From an uncultured Paracraurococcus sp. (GTDB lineage Bacteria > Pseudomonadota > Alphaproteobacteria > Acetobacterales > Acetobacteraceae), in contig CAITYE010000230.1 of the NCBI GenBank assembly GCA_903896535.1, positions 1 to 43,482 on the forward strand: a DNA stretch of 43,482 nt, read 5' to 3'. Position numbers and translations under genes: made by a program. The notes below the pieces were generated by a model. The model searched no databases. It had not been told where the DNA came from and saw nothing but the letters and a program-made list of their open reading frames with translations. Shown here piece after piece: positions 19,952-29,546 of the stretch; position 1 is the stretch's first letter, and every line of letters begins with the position of its first letter.

Positions 19952-20719
19952 AGGCGCATAGGGGTTGGTCAGGGTGCCGATGCCGGCGATGGTCACCGCC
20001 ACCTCCATACCCGGACGCATCGGCAGGGCACCGAGCGAGGTGCCGCAGGCGATGACATCGCCGGGATGCAGCGTCATCTCGCGGGAGATCAGCGCCACGA
20101 TCCGGGCCGGCGGTAGGATCATGTCGGCCAGCGGATAGTCCTGCCGCACCCGTCCGTTCAGCGCCACCTGCACCGAGAGCGACCGCCAATCGAGGCCGGT
20201 GGCGATCGCCGGGCCGAGCGGGCCGAAACTGTCGCAGCCCTTGGCGCGGGTCCATTGCGGAAAGCTGGCATCGCGGGTGAGCAGATCGAGGGCGGTGACG
20301 TCGTTCACGCAAGTGAGGCCGAAGATCGCCGCCGCTGCCTCAGCCTCATCGGCATTGCTGACGCGCTGGCCGATGACCAGACCGAGTTCACCTTCGTACA
20401 GCACCTTTCCCTCATAGCCGGCAGGCGGGCGGATCGCCTCGCCCGGGCCGATGACCGACCGGCTGTTCTTCAGGAAAAACAGCGGCTCCTCCGGGATCGC
20501 GTTGCCCTGCTTGGCGGCTGCGGCGTGGAAGTTGTTCCATAGCCCGAGGAAGGCGCCGGGCTGCACCGGGGCGAGCAGCCGCACCGCGGCCAGGGCAATG
20601 CTCTCCCCAGTCGGTGCCGCGCCGGCGAAGAGATCCCCCGCATGGACGGCGATCGCTTCCCCCGCCAGCGTGCCGAAGCCCGTCGCGCCATTCCGCGCGA
20701 ACCGCACCCACAAGGTCAT
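19943..20719 (-). CDS. Fumarylacetoacetate hydrolase family protein
   Basis: RSVIGPGEAIRPPAGYEGKVLYEGELGLVIGQRVSNADEAEAAAAIFGLTCVNDVTALD...; FAH E-x-E-L and D motifs. Confidence 0.9.
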   Translation of the reverse strand: MTLWVRFARNGATGFGTLAGEAIAVHAGDLFAGAAPTGESIALAAVRLLAPVQPGAFLGLWNNFHAAAAKQGNAIPEEPLFFLKNSRSVIGPGEAIRPPAGYEGKVLYEGELGLVIGQRVSNADEAEAAAAIFGLTCVNDVTALDLLTRDASFPQWTRAKGCDSFGPLGPAIATGLDWRSLSVQVALNGRVRQDYPLADMILPPARIVALISREMTLHPGDVIACGTSLGALPMRPGMEVAVTIAGIGTLTNPYAPSV

Positions 20720-20734
20720 GCCAAGCCTCCCGCC

Positions 20735-21670
20735 TCAGCCGAAGGGCAGCACCAGCCCCGGCTCATCCCATTCGATAGCCGCGAGCTTGCCGGTGAGCGA
20801 GAGGGTGATGAAAGCGGTCTTCAGGCCGGGGCCGCCGAAGCAGATATTGGTCGGCATGCGCTCCGGCATCTTCACCACGCGGATGATCTCTCCCGTGGGA
20901 GAGACGGTGGTGATCTCGCCACTCACCAGCGTAGCGACGCAGATATTCCCGGCTGCGGTCGTGGCAATGCTGTCCAGCCGACGATAGCCGGGGAACTGGC
21001 AGAGCACGCGCCCGCCATTGGAGGACGGCCAGGGGTCCTTGCGGACTACGCCGGGCCCCTCAATGTCCCAGGCCCAGAGTCGGCCGGTCTCAGTCTCCGC
21101 CACATAAAGCGTGCGGCCATCGGGAGAGAGGGTCACGCCATTGGCGCCACCGAAGATGGGGAAAGCCGCCTCGACGATCTTCGAGCCATCGGCCGCCGCC
21201 CAATAGACGCCGCCATGGTCGCGATCGCGCGCGCGGACCTTGCCGAGATCAGTGAACCAGAAGCCCCCCTCGCCCGGTGAACCCTTGGGCGCGAAGATGA
21301 GATCGTTCGGTCCCTTCAGCTTGTGATCCCCGCAGCGGTCATACAGCACGCGAACGGCACCGCTCGCCGGGTCGATCACCTCGATCCGGCCACCCTGATA
21401 ATCGGGCGGCACGCCGACCGGGCGCAGCATGTCCGGCTCCTCATGCCAGATGAAGCCGCCATTGTTGCAGCAATAGATCTGCCCCCCGGGCCCCATGGCG
21501 ATACCGTTCGGCCCGCCGCCCGGGCGGGCAATGACAGTCTTGCGGCCATCCGCCGCCACCTTGGTAATCTGGCCTGCGGCGATTTCCACCAGGACCACGC
21601 TGCCATCAGGCAACCAGATCGGCCCTTCCGGAAAGCGCAGCCCGTCGGCCAGGATTCGCAACTCGCTCAT
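20735..21670 (-). CDS. SMP-30/gluconolactonase/LRE family protein
   Basis: MSELRILADGLRFPEGPIWLPDGSVVLVEIAAGQITKVAADG...LKGPNDLIFAPKGSPGEGGFWFTD...GANGVTLSPDGRTLYVAETETGRLW. Confidence 0.92.
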   Translation of the reverse strand: MSELRILADGLRFPEGPIWLPDGSVVLVEIAAGQITKVAADGRKTVIARPGGGPNGIAMGPGGQIYCCNNGGFIWHEEPDMLRPVGVPPDYQGGRIEVIDPASGAVRVLYDRCGDHKLKGPNDLIFAPKGSPGEGGFWFTDLGKVRARDRDHGGVYWAAADGSKIVEAAFPIFGGANGVTLSPDGRTLYVAETETGRLWAWDIEGPGVVRKDPWPSSNGGRVLCQFPGYRRLDSIATTAAGNICVATLVSGEITTVSPTGEIIRVVKMPERMPTNICFGGPGLKTAFITLSLTGKLAAIEWDEPGLVLPFG

Positions 21671-21735
21671 GGCGTTCCCCCACCCTGCATTTGGCATCGA
21701 TGATGCCGCGCGCCGGGCGGGGGTGGAAGCCATGC

Positions 21736-22584
21736 TCAGAAATGGCCGAAATCGACCTCGACGAAAGCCTTGGCGAGTTGCGAGACCGGGATGGCGGCAG
21801 GCTCAGCGAAGCCCCAGGGGTTGAGCACTTGGACCGCAGCGGTTTTACCGCTGCCGGTCAGGCTCTGGAACATGTAGCAATGGTTGTTGACGAGGCCGTA
21901 GGGAAGGCTGCTGCCACCGGTATCGAAGGTCATCACATCGCCGGCGGCGATATGCTGGCGCAGAACCGTCTCGGTCACCTGGCTCGCGCTCATCCAGCTC
22001 GCCTTGTGGCCGGTCAGTTCCTCCAGCGCCAGCACCGGATAGCCGCCCCTGCCAATAGCGTCGTAGCCACCATGCAGCGTCGCATAGGCCTTCTCCAGCA
22101 CCTGCACCCAGATCTCCTTCTGGTTGCCGACGACATCCTGGGTGGCGCCGTTGTTGACGCAGCGGGCATCGAAGGTGTTCTGGACAGTGACGCTGACCGC
22201 CTTGAAGGCGGTTGTGGTGAAATTGACCATGCCGCCACGGGCATCGGTGTAGAGCGTGACGGTCTCCGTCCCGTTGCTGTTCTGTTGGATCAGGTTCGGG
22301 ATTTTCGCAGCGGCAAACAACGCTGCCTCGCCAATCGAGGACAGCAGGTAGCAGTCACCGAGTTGGCCCTGATGAATATCCATGGCGCTGATCGCCGCCG
22401 CATCGCCCGCCTCTCGCAAGTAAAGCGTATTCGTCAGGGCCCCGACCGGCCCGGCGCCGAACATGAACATGTCGAACTCAGGGTCCTCCATGCTCCAGCT
22501 ATCGGTCTCCAGCGACGCATTGAAGGCGGCACCAAAGAGGGATGTTGCCCCATTCGGCAAAAGAGGATCGGTCAAACTCGGCAT
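21736..22584 (-). CDS. C2 (calpain-type) cysteine peptidase homologue, 282 aa
   Basis: From Met at 22584: HQGQLGDCYLLSSIGEAA (Cys78), LVNNHCYMFQ (His235), VQVLNPWGF (Asn255); the calpain Cys/His/Asn triad in correct order and context. Confidence 0.8.
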   Translation of the reverse strand: MPSLTDPLLPNGATSLFGAAFNASLETDSWSMEDPEFDMFMFGAGPVGALTNTLYLREAGDAAAISAMDIHQGQLGDCYLLSSIGEAALFAAAKIPNLIQQNSNGTETVTLYTDARGGMVNFTTTAFKAVSVTVQNTFDARCVNNGATQDVVGNQKEIWVQVLEKAYATLHGGYDAIGRGGYPVLALEELTGHKASWMSASQVTETVLRQHIAAGDVMTFDTGGSSLPYGLVNNHCYMFQSLTGSGKTAAVQVLNPWGFAEPAAIPVSQLAKAFVEVDFGHF

Positions 22585-22640
22585 GGCATCTCGTCCGGTG
22601 ATTGCTGTCCCAAGGATGGCAACGCCGGGTAAAAATGCAG

Positions 22641-24221
22641 TTAAGGCTTGGGCCGCCAGAGCTCGACCGGACCGCGTTCCTCCGGGATCGTCAGCTCCAA
22701 CTCGTAGTCGCGGGATAACGCCTCGCTCAGGATCGCCTTGCCGCGCCCTCCCACCTGCGGCCACCAACCGCGATCGACGACCACGAAGCGCGGCCGGCTC
22801 GCCAGCACGCGGCGCAACTCGGCGTCGGCATCAATGCCGGCGACCTGGGTGAAATTCCCGGTCAGATGCTCGGGGAACACGAAACGCGTGGGCAGCGCCG
22901 CATCGGTCAAGGCGTAGAGCACGGGATGGTAATTGGCGACGAAGATCGCCTCGCCCGGCTGCAAGCGCTCGCGGATCGCCCGCGCCACTTCGCGCACCGG
23001 ATCGGCCACCCAAAGCCCGCGTTCCAGCCGCAGCGCCGCTTCCTGCCGCCAGGCGCCGAGACACAGCAGGACGAGCAGGCCGAGAAAGACCGCCCGCTGC
23101 CGCTCCGGTCGGGCAAGCTGCGCAAGCTCCCCAAGGCCGATCGCCGCCAGCACCGCCAGCGGTGGCAGCCAGAGCAGGAAGTAGTGCTGGTAGAAAAATC
23201 CCGGACCGATGATGGCGCAGCTGGCCATGAGGAACCAGATCAGACCAAGCCGTGTCAGCCGGCCCTCCGGGCCGCGGTCAGACAGGCGCCGCCACAGCGC
23301 GACCAGGGCCAGCAGCACGGGACCGGCGAGAATGAGCAGCGCCGTTTGGCTTCGCGCCAGCGCCACCTGCAACCCGACCCGTGCCAGGGAATACCGCCAG
23401 GGGGCAAGCAGCGAACCGTCGATCCAGGCCCAGAACTGGCCCCGCAGCGCATAGGCTAGCCCAAGCAAGGCAGAAGGCAGCAGGGCCAGCGCCGCATAAG
23501 CCGCTGCCATCGCCAGGAAGCGTCCCGGCGGCAAGCGCCCGCACCAGAGCGCAGGCAGGGTCAAGAGGGCGAAGGCGAGACAGCCTTCCGGTGTCACCAC
23601 CGGCTTGATGGCGAAGCCGAGACCGATCAGCAGCCCCATGACCATAAGCCGCGACCACGTCGGCGCGATCCCCTGATCGAGCGCCGCCACGGCCGACCGG
23701 GTGCCGATGACCATCGCCCAGATCACGAAAGGGGCGAACAACACCTCGGTATTGCTCGACAAGCCATAGAGGAGGACGGAATGGGCGATGTAGCCCAGAC
23801 CCGCGGCCAGCCCGAGCAACGTCGCCCCGCCAGCGGCGCGGACCAGCGCATGGAGGCCGGTGCCCGCCGCCGCTACGCAGAAGACCCCGAGCCAACGGAT
23901 GGCCGCCACGCCATCGCCGAAGGCCGCCAGCGCCAAGGCATAGAGCGCAGGCGCGCCAACCGGGTGCATGTCCCAGACAGCAACCAGCGGCCAGTTGCCG
24001 CGCAACCATTCCCGCGCCTGGACCAGGTACAGCCCCTCATCGGTGTCGATGACCGCGAAAAGGAAGCCCACCCCGCGCAGCAGGATCGCCGCAGCCAGCA
24101 TCAGGAGCGGAACGAGCCAAGCCTCGCGCCCGTCCCACCAGGACGGTGGCGCCGTCACGCGGCTGGTTTGGTTGAGATCGATCATGCGCTCCGTCGGCGG
24201 CGGCGTGACCGCATGCGTCAA
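22641..24221 (-). CDS. Glycosyltransferase family 39 / ArnT-PMT-like polytopic membrane protein
   Basis: VIDTDEGLYLVQAREWLRGNWPLVAVWDMHPVGAPALYALALAAFGDGVAAIRWLGVFC plus many hydrophobic segments. Internal Met at 24185 is an alternative start. Confidence 0.78.
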   Translation of the reverse strand: MTHAVTPPPTERMIDLNQTSRVTAPPSWWDGREAWLVPLLMLAAAILLRGVGFLFAVIDTDEGLYLVQAREWLRGNWPLVAVWDMHPVGAPALYALALAAFGDGVAAIRWLGVFCVAAAGTGLHALVRAAGGATLLGLAAGLGYIAHSVLLYGLSSNTEVLFAPFVIWAMVIGTRSAVAALDQGIAPTWSRLMVMGLLIGLGFAIKPVVTPEGCLAFALLTLPALWCGRLPPGRFLAMAAAYAALALLPSALLGLAYALRGQFWAWIDGSLLAPWRYSLARVGLQVALARSQTALLILAGPVLLALVALWRRLSDRGPEGRLTRLGLIWFLMASCAIIGPGFFYQHYFLLWLPPLAVLAAIGLGELAQLARPERQRAVFLGLLVLLCLGAWRQEAALRLERGLWVADPVREVARAIRERLQPGEAIFVANYHPVLYALTDAALPTRFVFPEHLTGNFTQVAGIDADAELRRVLASRPRFVVVDRGWWPQVGGRGKAILSEALSRDYELELTIPEERGPVELWRPKP

Positions 24222-24328
24222 AAGCTTTTATAGCAATATCTGCGCCGATGGAATCACCGGGACGCCCGTGCGGCAGAAAGACCGACCGGCTGGCTTGACC
24301 GGGGTGGTCGGGCGCCGGACCCTTCGGC

Positions 24329-25975
24329 ATGACCGCTCCACCCGATCCTGTCACCCTCGCCGTCCTCGACAACCGGCTGCGCGCCATCGTCGAGGAAATG
24401 GGCGAAGCGCTGCTGCGCACCTCCTACAGCCAGATCCTCAACTCCTCGCGCGATTTCTCGATCGCCCTTTGCGATGCCGAATGTCGGCTGGTCGCGCAGG
24501 CCGATCATATTCCGGTCCATGTCGGCGCCATGCCCTGGGCGGCCAAGGCCGCGGCGGCGGCTTTCGCGGGGAATATCCGAGAGGGCGATACGCTGCTGCT
24601 GAACGACCCCTATCATGGCGGCTCCCACCTCCCCGACCTGACGATCCTGATCCCGATCTTCGCCGAGGGCGCGCTGCGCTTCTGGTCGGTGGTGCGCGCC
24701 CATCAATCCGACATCGGCGGCGCCACCATGGGTGGCTACAATCCCGGCGCGACCGAGATCTGGCAGGAGGGCCTGCGCATCCCGCCGATCCGCCTTGGCG
24801 AAGGGGGCGAGCTGCGCGAGGATCTGGTCGCCATGCTCGCCGCGAACACCCGCATTGCGCGGGATTTCCGCGGCGACCTGATGGCCATGGTCGGCGCCGC
24901 CCGCCTCGGGGAAGCCCGGCTCAAACCGCTGCTCGCCCAGCACGGCGCGGCCCGCATGCAGGCCGGGGTCAGCGCCATCCTGGATCTGTCGGAAGCGCAT
25001 GCCCGGCGCCTGCTGCGCGACTGGCCGGATGGCAGCTGGCTGGGCGAGGCGGTGCTAGATGACGATGGCTTCGGGCGGGAGAATATCGCCATCCGCGCTC
25101 GCTGCACCAAGCAGGGCGACCGCCTGACAATCGATCTGTCCGAGAGCGACGATCAGGTGACCGGCTTCGTCAACTCCTCCTATCCCAATATGCGCAGCGC
25201 GGTGGCGATGGCCTTCGCCTTCTTGCTGGACCCCGATGTCGCCAAAAATGATGGCGCCTTCCGCCCGCTGGAGGTGATCGCCCGCGAGGGCAGCATCGTC
25301 TGGGCACGGGAAGGCGCGCCGGTGACCATGTGCACCTCGCATTGTTCGAATGAGATCGTCGAGGCGATCATCCGGGCGCTGCAGCATTGCTGCCCGGCGC
25401 GCGCCATGGGCGGCTGGGGGCGCCGCTTTCGGGTGGCAATCCAGGGTGCCGATGCACGCCGGCCGGGGCGCAGCTTTGTCTGGCACATGTTCCATGCCCG
25501 CCCCGGCGGGGGGGCCAGCGTCAATGGTGATGGCTGGCACACCAATGGCGAATGGCACTCGGTCGGCGGGCTGAAATTCGGCTCGGTCGAGATGGCCGAA
25601 GCGCGTTTCCCGCTGCATTTCGAGCACCATGAATTCCTCAAAGGCAGCGCCGGCGATGGCAAGCACCGCGGTGGCCTGGGCGGCGAGCTGGTTCTGCGGA
25701 TCGAAAGCGACGGGCCCAGCCGGGCCAATACCGCGGGCGATGGCGCCTTCCACGGCAGCGCCGGAATCTGCGGCGGTGAGGACAGCCCGCCGCATCACTA
25801 CACGCTGCGCCGCGCCGCTGGCCCGGAAGACGTGCTGAAGACCAAATCCGTCGGGCTGCAGATCAATCCCGGCGATCGCCTGCATGTCCGCGCAGCCGGT
25901 GGTGGCGGCTGGGGGCCGAAGGCAGAGCGCAGCCCCGAGGCGCGCGCACAGGATGCGGCGGAGGGCCTGGCATGA
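24329..25975 (+). CDS. Hydantoinase B / oxoprolinase family protein
   Basis: DPVTLAVLDNRLRAIVEEMGEALLRTSYSQILNSSRDFSIALCD...HIPVHVGAMPWAAKAA...GDTLLLNDPYHGGSHLPDLTIL. Confidence 0.95.
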   Translation: MTAPPDPVTLAVLDNRLRAIVEEMGEALLRTSYSQILNSSRDFSIALCDAECRLVAQADHIPVHVGAMPWAAKAAAAAFAGNIREGDTLLLNDPYHGGSHLPDLTILIPIFAEGALRFWSVVRAHQSDIGGATMGGYNPGATEIWQEGLRIPPIRLGEGGELREDLVAMLAANTRIARDFRGDLMAMVGAARLGEARLKPLLAQHGAARMQAGVSAILDLSEAHARRLLRDWPDGSWLGEAVLDDDGFGRENIAIRARCTKQGDRLTIDLSESDDQVTGFVNSSYPNMRSAVAMAFAFLLDPDVAKNDGAFRPLEVIAREGSIVWAREGAPVTMCTSHCSNEIVEAIIRALQHCCPARAMGGWGRRFRVAIQGADARRPGRSFVWHMFHARPGGGASVNGDGWHTNGEWHSVGGLKFGSVEMAEARFPLHFEHHEFLKGSAGDGKHRGGLGGELVLRIESDGPSRANTAGDGAFHGSAGICGGEDSPPHHYTLRRAAGPEDVLKTKSVGLQINPGDRLHVRAAGGGGWGPKAERSPEARAQDAAEGLA

Positions 25976-28020
25976 CCTGGCGGATCGGTATCGATGTCGG
26001 CGGGACCTTCACCGATGTGGTGGCCATCGCGGCCGATGGCGCGGCGACGCTCGCCAAAGCCGCCTCGACCCCGGCCGACCAGTCAGAGGGGGTGATCGCC
26101 GGGCTCGGCAATCTGGCGGCCACGCTGGGGCTCTCGCTGGCGGAGCTGCTGACGCGGACCACACGCATCGTCCATGGCACCACCGTGGCGACCAATGCCC
26201 TACTGGAGAGGAAAGGCGCCCGGGTCGGGCTGCTGACCACCGAAGGCCATCGCGACGTGATCGAGATGCGCGAAGGGCTGAAGCCCGACCGCTACGATTT
26301 GCGCCAGCCGCCGCCTGCCCCGCTCGTGCCGCGTCGGCTTCGCCTGCCGGTCCGCGAACGCCTCCGCCCGGATGGCCAGGTGGAGACCCCGCTCGACACC
26401 GCGTCCTTGGATAACGCCATCGCGGCGCTGCGGGCCGAAGGGGTTGAGAGCGTGGCGATCGGCTTCCTGCACGCCTGGGTGGCGCCACAGCATGAAGCGC
26501 AGGCGGCCGCGGCGGTGCGGGCGGCGATGCCCGAGGCCTATGTCACGACCAGCGCCGAGGTGCTGCCGCAGATCAAGGAGTTCGAGCGCTTCTCCACCAC
26601 CGTGGTGAATGCCTATGTCGGCCCGGTGGTCTCCCGCTACTTGGCGCGCTTGGCGGGCCGGCTGGCGGATGCCGGCTATGCCGGCCCGCTTTTCGTGATC
26701 CTCAGCCATGGTGGCATCGCCCCGGTCGAGGAGGCGCGCCGCCTGGCGGTCGGGACCGCCCTCTCAGGCCCCGCCGGCGGCGTGGCCGCGGCGGTGGCGC
26801 TGGCAGCCCAGGGGATGGGTCAGGAACTCGTCACCTTCGACATGGGCGGCACCTCGACCGATATCGCGCTCATCACCGAGGGCGAAGCCGCACTCGGGCG
26901 GGGCCGCAGCGTCGGCGGTGAGAGGATCGCGTTGGAGAGCTTGGATATCGTCACCCTCGGCGCGGGGGGTGGCTCGATCGGCCATATCGGCCCGGGCGGC
27001 ACGCTGCAGGTGGGCCCCCGCTCGGCCGGCGCGGTACCAGGGCCGGCGGCCTATGGCGCCGGTGGTACCGAGCCGACGGTGACCGATGCCAATCTTGTGC
27101 TTGGTTATCTCGATGCCGGGAATTTCCTGGGTGGGGCCCGTAAGCTCGACCGCGCTGCGGCCGATCGGGCGGTGGATGGGCTGGCCAGCAGCCTTGGCAT
27201 CGACCGCCTCGCCTGCGCGGCTGGTATCCTCGCCCTGGTCAATGCCCGCATGGCCGATGGCGTGCGGCTGGCGACCGTCCGCCGCGGCGTCGATCCGCGG
27301 GGCGCGACGCTGCTCGCCTTCGGTGGTGCGGCCGGGCTGCACGCCTCGGCCGTGGCGCGCGAACTTGGCCTGCGGCGGGCCGCGGTGCCGCTCTTTGCCG
27401 CCGGGCTCTCGGCCTGGGGGATGCTGCACACCGACCTGCGCTATGAACTGGCGCGCAGCGTCGTCAGCCCAACCGGGCTGCCCGCGGACGCGGCGATCCG
27501 CGATCTCTTCGCGGCGTTGGAGGCGGAAGGCCGTACCCGGATGGCGCAATGGCACAGCGGTCCGCTGATTGCGCGCCGCAGCGCCGACATGCGCTATGGC
27601 GAACAGGTCTTCGAGATCGCGGTCCCGCTGGAGACGATGGATTGGGAGAGCGCCGGCCTGGGCGAACGGCTGCGCGCCGCCTTCCATGCCAGGCACCGCG
27701 CCCTGTTTACCTATCACCTGCCGGAGGAAGAGGTGGTGATGGTCAATGCCCGGGTTGCCGTGGTCGGCGCGCTGGACCGCAGTACGGCGGCCGCACCGGC
27801 GGCGCCGACGGCAGCCGCGGCAGGGGAACGGCAGATCGTCTTGGCCGGCATCGCCCAGGCGGTGCCGGTGCATCGCTTCGAGGCGCTGGCGCCTGAGGCA
27901 CACCTTAGCGGCCCGGCCATCGTTGAGAGCACCACCACCACGGTGCTGCTGCAATCGGGCGATACGGCACGAATGGATCCGCGCGGCTGGCTGGAGCTGA
28001 CGCTGCCCGCGCCTATTTGA
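25972..28020 (+). CDS. Hydantoinase A / oxoprolinase family protein
   Basis: MTWRIGIDVGGTFTDVVAIAADGAATLAKAASTPADQSEGVIAGL...RIVHGTTVATNALLERKGARVGLLTTEGHRDVIEMREG; ATGA overlap with the B subunit. Confidence 0.96.
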   Translation: MTWRIGIDVGGTFTDVVAIAADGAATLAKAASTPADQSEGVIAGLGNLAATLGLSLAELLTRTTRIVHGTTVATNALLERKGARVGLLTTEGHRDVIEMREGLKPDRYDLRQPPPAPLVPRRLRLPVRERLRPDGQVETPLDTASLDNAIAALRAEGVESVAIGFLHAWVAPQHEAQAAAAVRAAMPEAYVTTSAEVLPQIKEFERFSTTVVNAYVGPVVSRYLARLAGRLADAGYAGPLFVILSHGGIAPVEEARRLAVGTALSGPAGGVAAAVALAAQGMGQELVTFDMGGTSTDIALITEGEAALGRGRSVGGERIALESLDIVTLGAGGGSIGHIGPGGTLQVGPRSAGAVPGPAAYGAGGTEPTVTDANLVLGYLDAGNFLGGARKLDRAAADRAVDGLASSLGIDRLACAAGILALVNARMADGVRLATVRRGVDPRGATLLAFGGAAGLHASAVARELGLRRAAVPLFAAGLSAWGMLHTDLRYELARSVVSPTGLPADAAIRDLFAALEAEGRTRMAQWHSGPLIARRSADMRYGEQVFEIAVPLETMDWESAGLGERLRAAFHARHRALFTYHLPEEEVVMVNARVAVVGALDRSTAAAPAAPTAAAAGERQIVLAGIAQAVPVHRFEALAPEAHLSGPAIVESTTTTVLLQSGDTARMDPRGWLELTLPAPI

Positions 28021-28816
28021 CGATCGGGTCGAGCCCAACCTGCTTGAGCTTCGCCTGAGCGTCTGGTGAGCGCAAGAAGGCGATGAACTCGCGCGCCACC
28101 GCTGGCTCTCGCGACGCGGTCGCGAGGCCGGCGGAGATCTCGATGATCTGCTGCAGATCCTCCGGCAGCGGGCCGACATAAGTGAGCTTCGCCCCATCGG
28201 GCCCCTGCAGCACCTCGGTGATCTCGCTGACCTGCTGCAAACCAAGGGCGACATCGCCCCGGGCGACCGCGCTCGCCACCCGCTCGCCACCGCCGATCCG
28301 CTTGGACTTCGGCAGCACCTGCTCGGCGATGCCAAGGCGCTGGACCATCTCCGAGGCGTAGTAGGTACCCGAAGCGCTTGCCGAATACCCGATCGACGGA
28401 GCGGCCAGCAGCGCCGTGCGCACGGCACCAACACTGCCGATATCGGGCTTCGGCAGATCGGCACGCGTGACAACGCCGATCCGGGAAATGGCAAGGTCGG
28501 TCTTGCTGCCCGGTACCGCGTAGCCCTGCTGCATCAGCGGCTCCAATTGGCTGCCGACCAGGATCAGCACATCCGCAGGCTCCCCGCGCTTCAGCCGGCT
28601 CGGCATGGCTTCCGGCGCGCTGCCCATGGAGGTGCCATAGGTGTAGTGCAGCTTGTGTCCGGTCCGCTTCTCGAACTCCGGGGCGAGGAGATGATAGGCG
28701 CCGGTAAAAGCGCCGGAGCTCATGACAAAGAGATCCGCTGCCCAGGCTGCACCCGCAGGCGTCCCAGCCACCAGGGCCAAGGCCAGCATGCGGCCCAGCC
28801 ATCCGATCTGCCGCAT
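28013..28816 (-). CDS. ModA-like (molybdate-type) extracellular solute-binding protein, no ABC permease/ATPase nearby
   Basis: MRQIGWLGRMLALALVAGTPAGAAWAADLFVMSSGAFTGAYHLLAPEFEKRTGHKLHYTYGTSMGSAPEAMPSRLKRGEPADVLIL... Confidence 0.85.
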   Translation of the reverse strand: MRQIGWLGRMLALALVAGTPAGAAWAADLFVMSSGAFTGAYHLLAPEFEKRTGHKLHYTYGTSMGSAPEAMPSRLKRGEPADVLILVGSQLEPLMQQGYAVPGSKTDLAISRIGVVTRADLPKPDIGSVGAVRTALLAAPSIGYSASASGTYYASEMVQRLGIAEQVLPKSKRIGGGERVASAVARGDVALGLQQVSEITEVLQGPDGAKLTYVGPLPEDLQQIIEISAGLATASREPAVAREFIAFLRSPDAQAKLKQVGLDPIVK

Positions 28817-28925
28817 CCGTCCCTCCGCTGCCTGACGAGCCATATCTGGCCGCGCCAGACAATCGCGCAAGGCCCTTGCAAAGAACCGCGCAACCGGCAG
28901 GCTGCGGTCGATCCCGGAGGAAACC

Positions 28926-29546
28926 ATGCGCAAATTGCCGATCGCCCTTGCTCTCGCCGCCAGTCTCGCCTTGCCCGCGCTGGCCGAGGACCGCTTCCCA
29001 CCCCTCGATCCAGCCCAGATGACCCCGGCGCAGCGGCAGGTCTATGACGCCATCGCAAGCGGCCCGCGCGGCGGCGTGCGCGGCCCCTTCAACGCCTGGC
29101 TGCGAAGCCCGGAAACCGGCGACCGGCTACAGCGGGTGGGGGAACATCTCCGCTTCAGCAGCGTCATCCCCACGGCACTGAATGAGTTCGCGATTCTCAT
29201 CACGGCCCGCGCCTGGGATGCCCCCTATGAGTGGTACGCGCATTACCCGTTGGCGGTGAAGGCCGGACTGCCGGAAGCGGTCGCGGCGGAACTCGCACAG
29301 GGCAAGCGCCCCGGCAACATGACCGAGGACCAGGCGCTGGTGTACGACTTCCTCACCGAGCTGCATCGCAACCACGGCGTCTCCGATGCCGGCTTTAACG
29401 CCCTGAAGGCCCGCTTCGGCGAACAGGGTGTGGTCGATCTGATCGCGGTCAGCGGGTATTATGTCGCGGTGGCGATGACGCTGAACGTCGCCCAGGTGAA
29501 ACTGCCGGACGGCGTGCCGAACCCCTTGCCGCCGCTGCCGCGTTGA
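28926..29546 (+). CDS. Carboxymuconolactone decarboxylase family protein with predicted signal peptide
   Basis: MRKLPIALALAASLALPALAEDRFPPLDPAQMTPAQRQVYDAI...NEFAILITARAWDAPYEWYAHYPLAVKAGLPEAV. Confidence 0.85.
   Translation: MRKLPIALALAASLALPALAEDRFPPLDPAQMTPAQRQVYDAIASGPRGGVRGPFNAWLRSPETGDRLQRVGEHLRFSSVIPTALNEFAILITARAWDAPYEWYAHYPLAVKAGLPEAVAAELAQGKRPGNMTEDQALVYDFLTELHRNHGVSDAGFNALKARFGEQGVVDLIAVSGYYVAVAMTLNVAQVKLPDGVPNPLPPLPR

Noticed and set aside
26764-28494. 576-aa minus-strand ORF
   Set aside because: Antisense to hydantoinase A and out of frame with ModA; an open frame produced by high GC.
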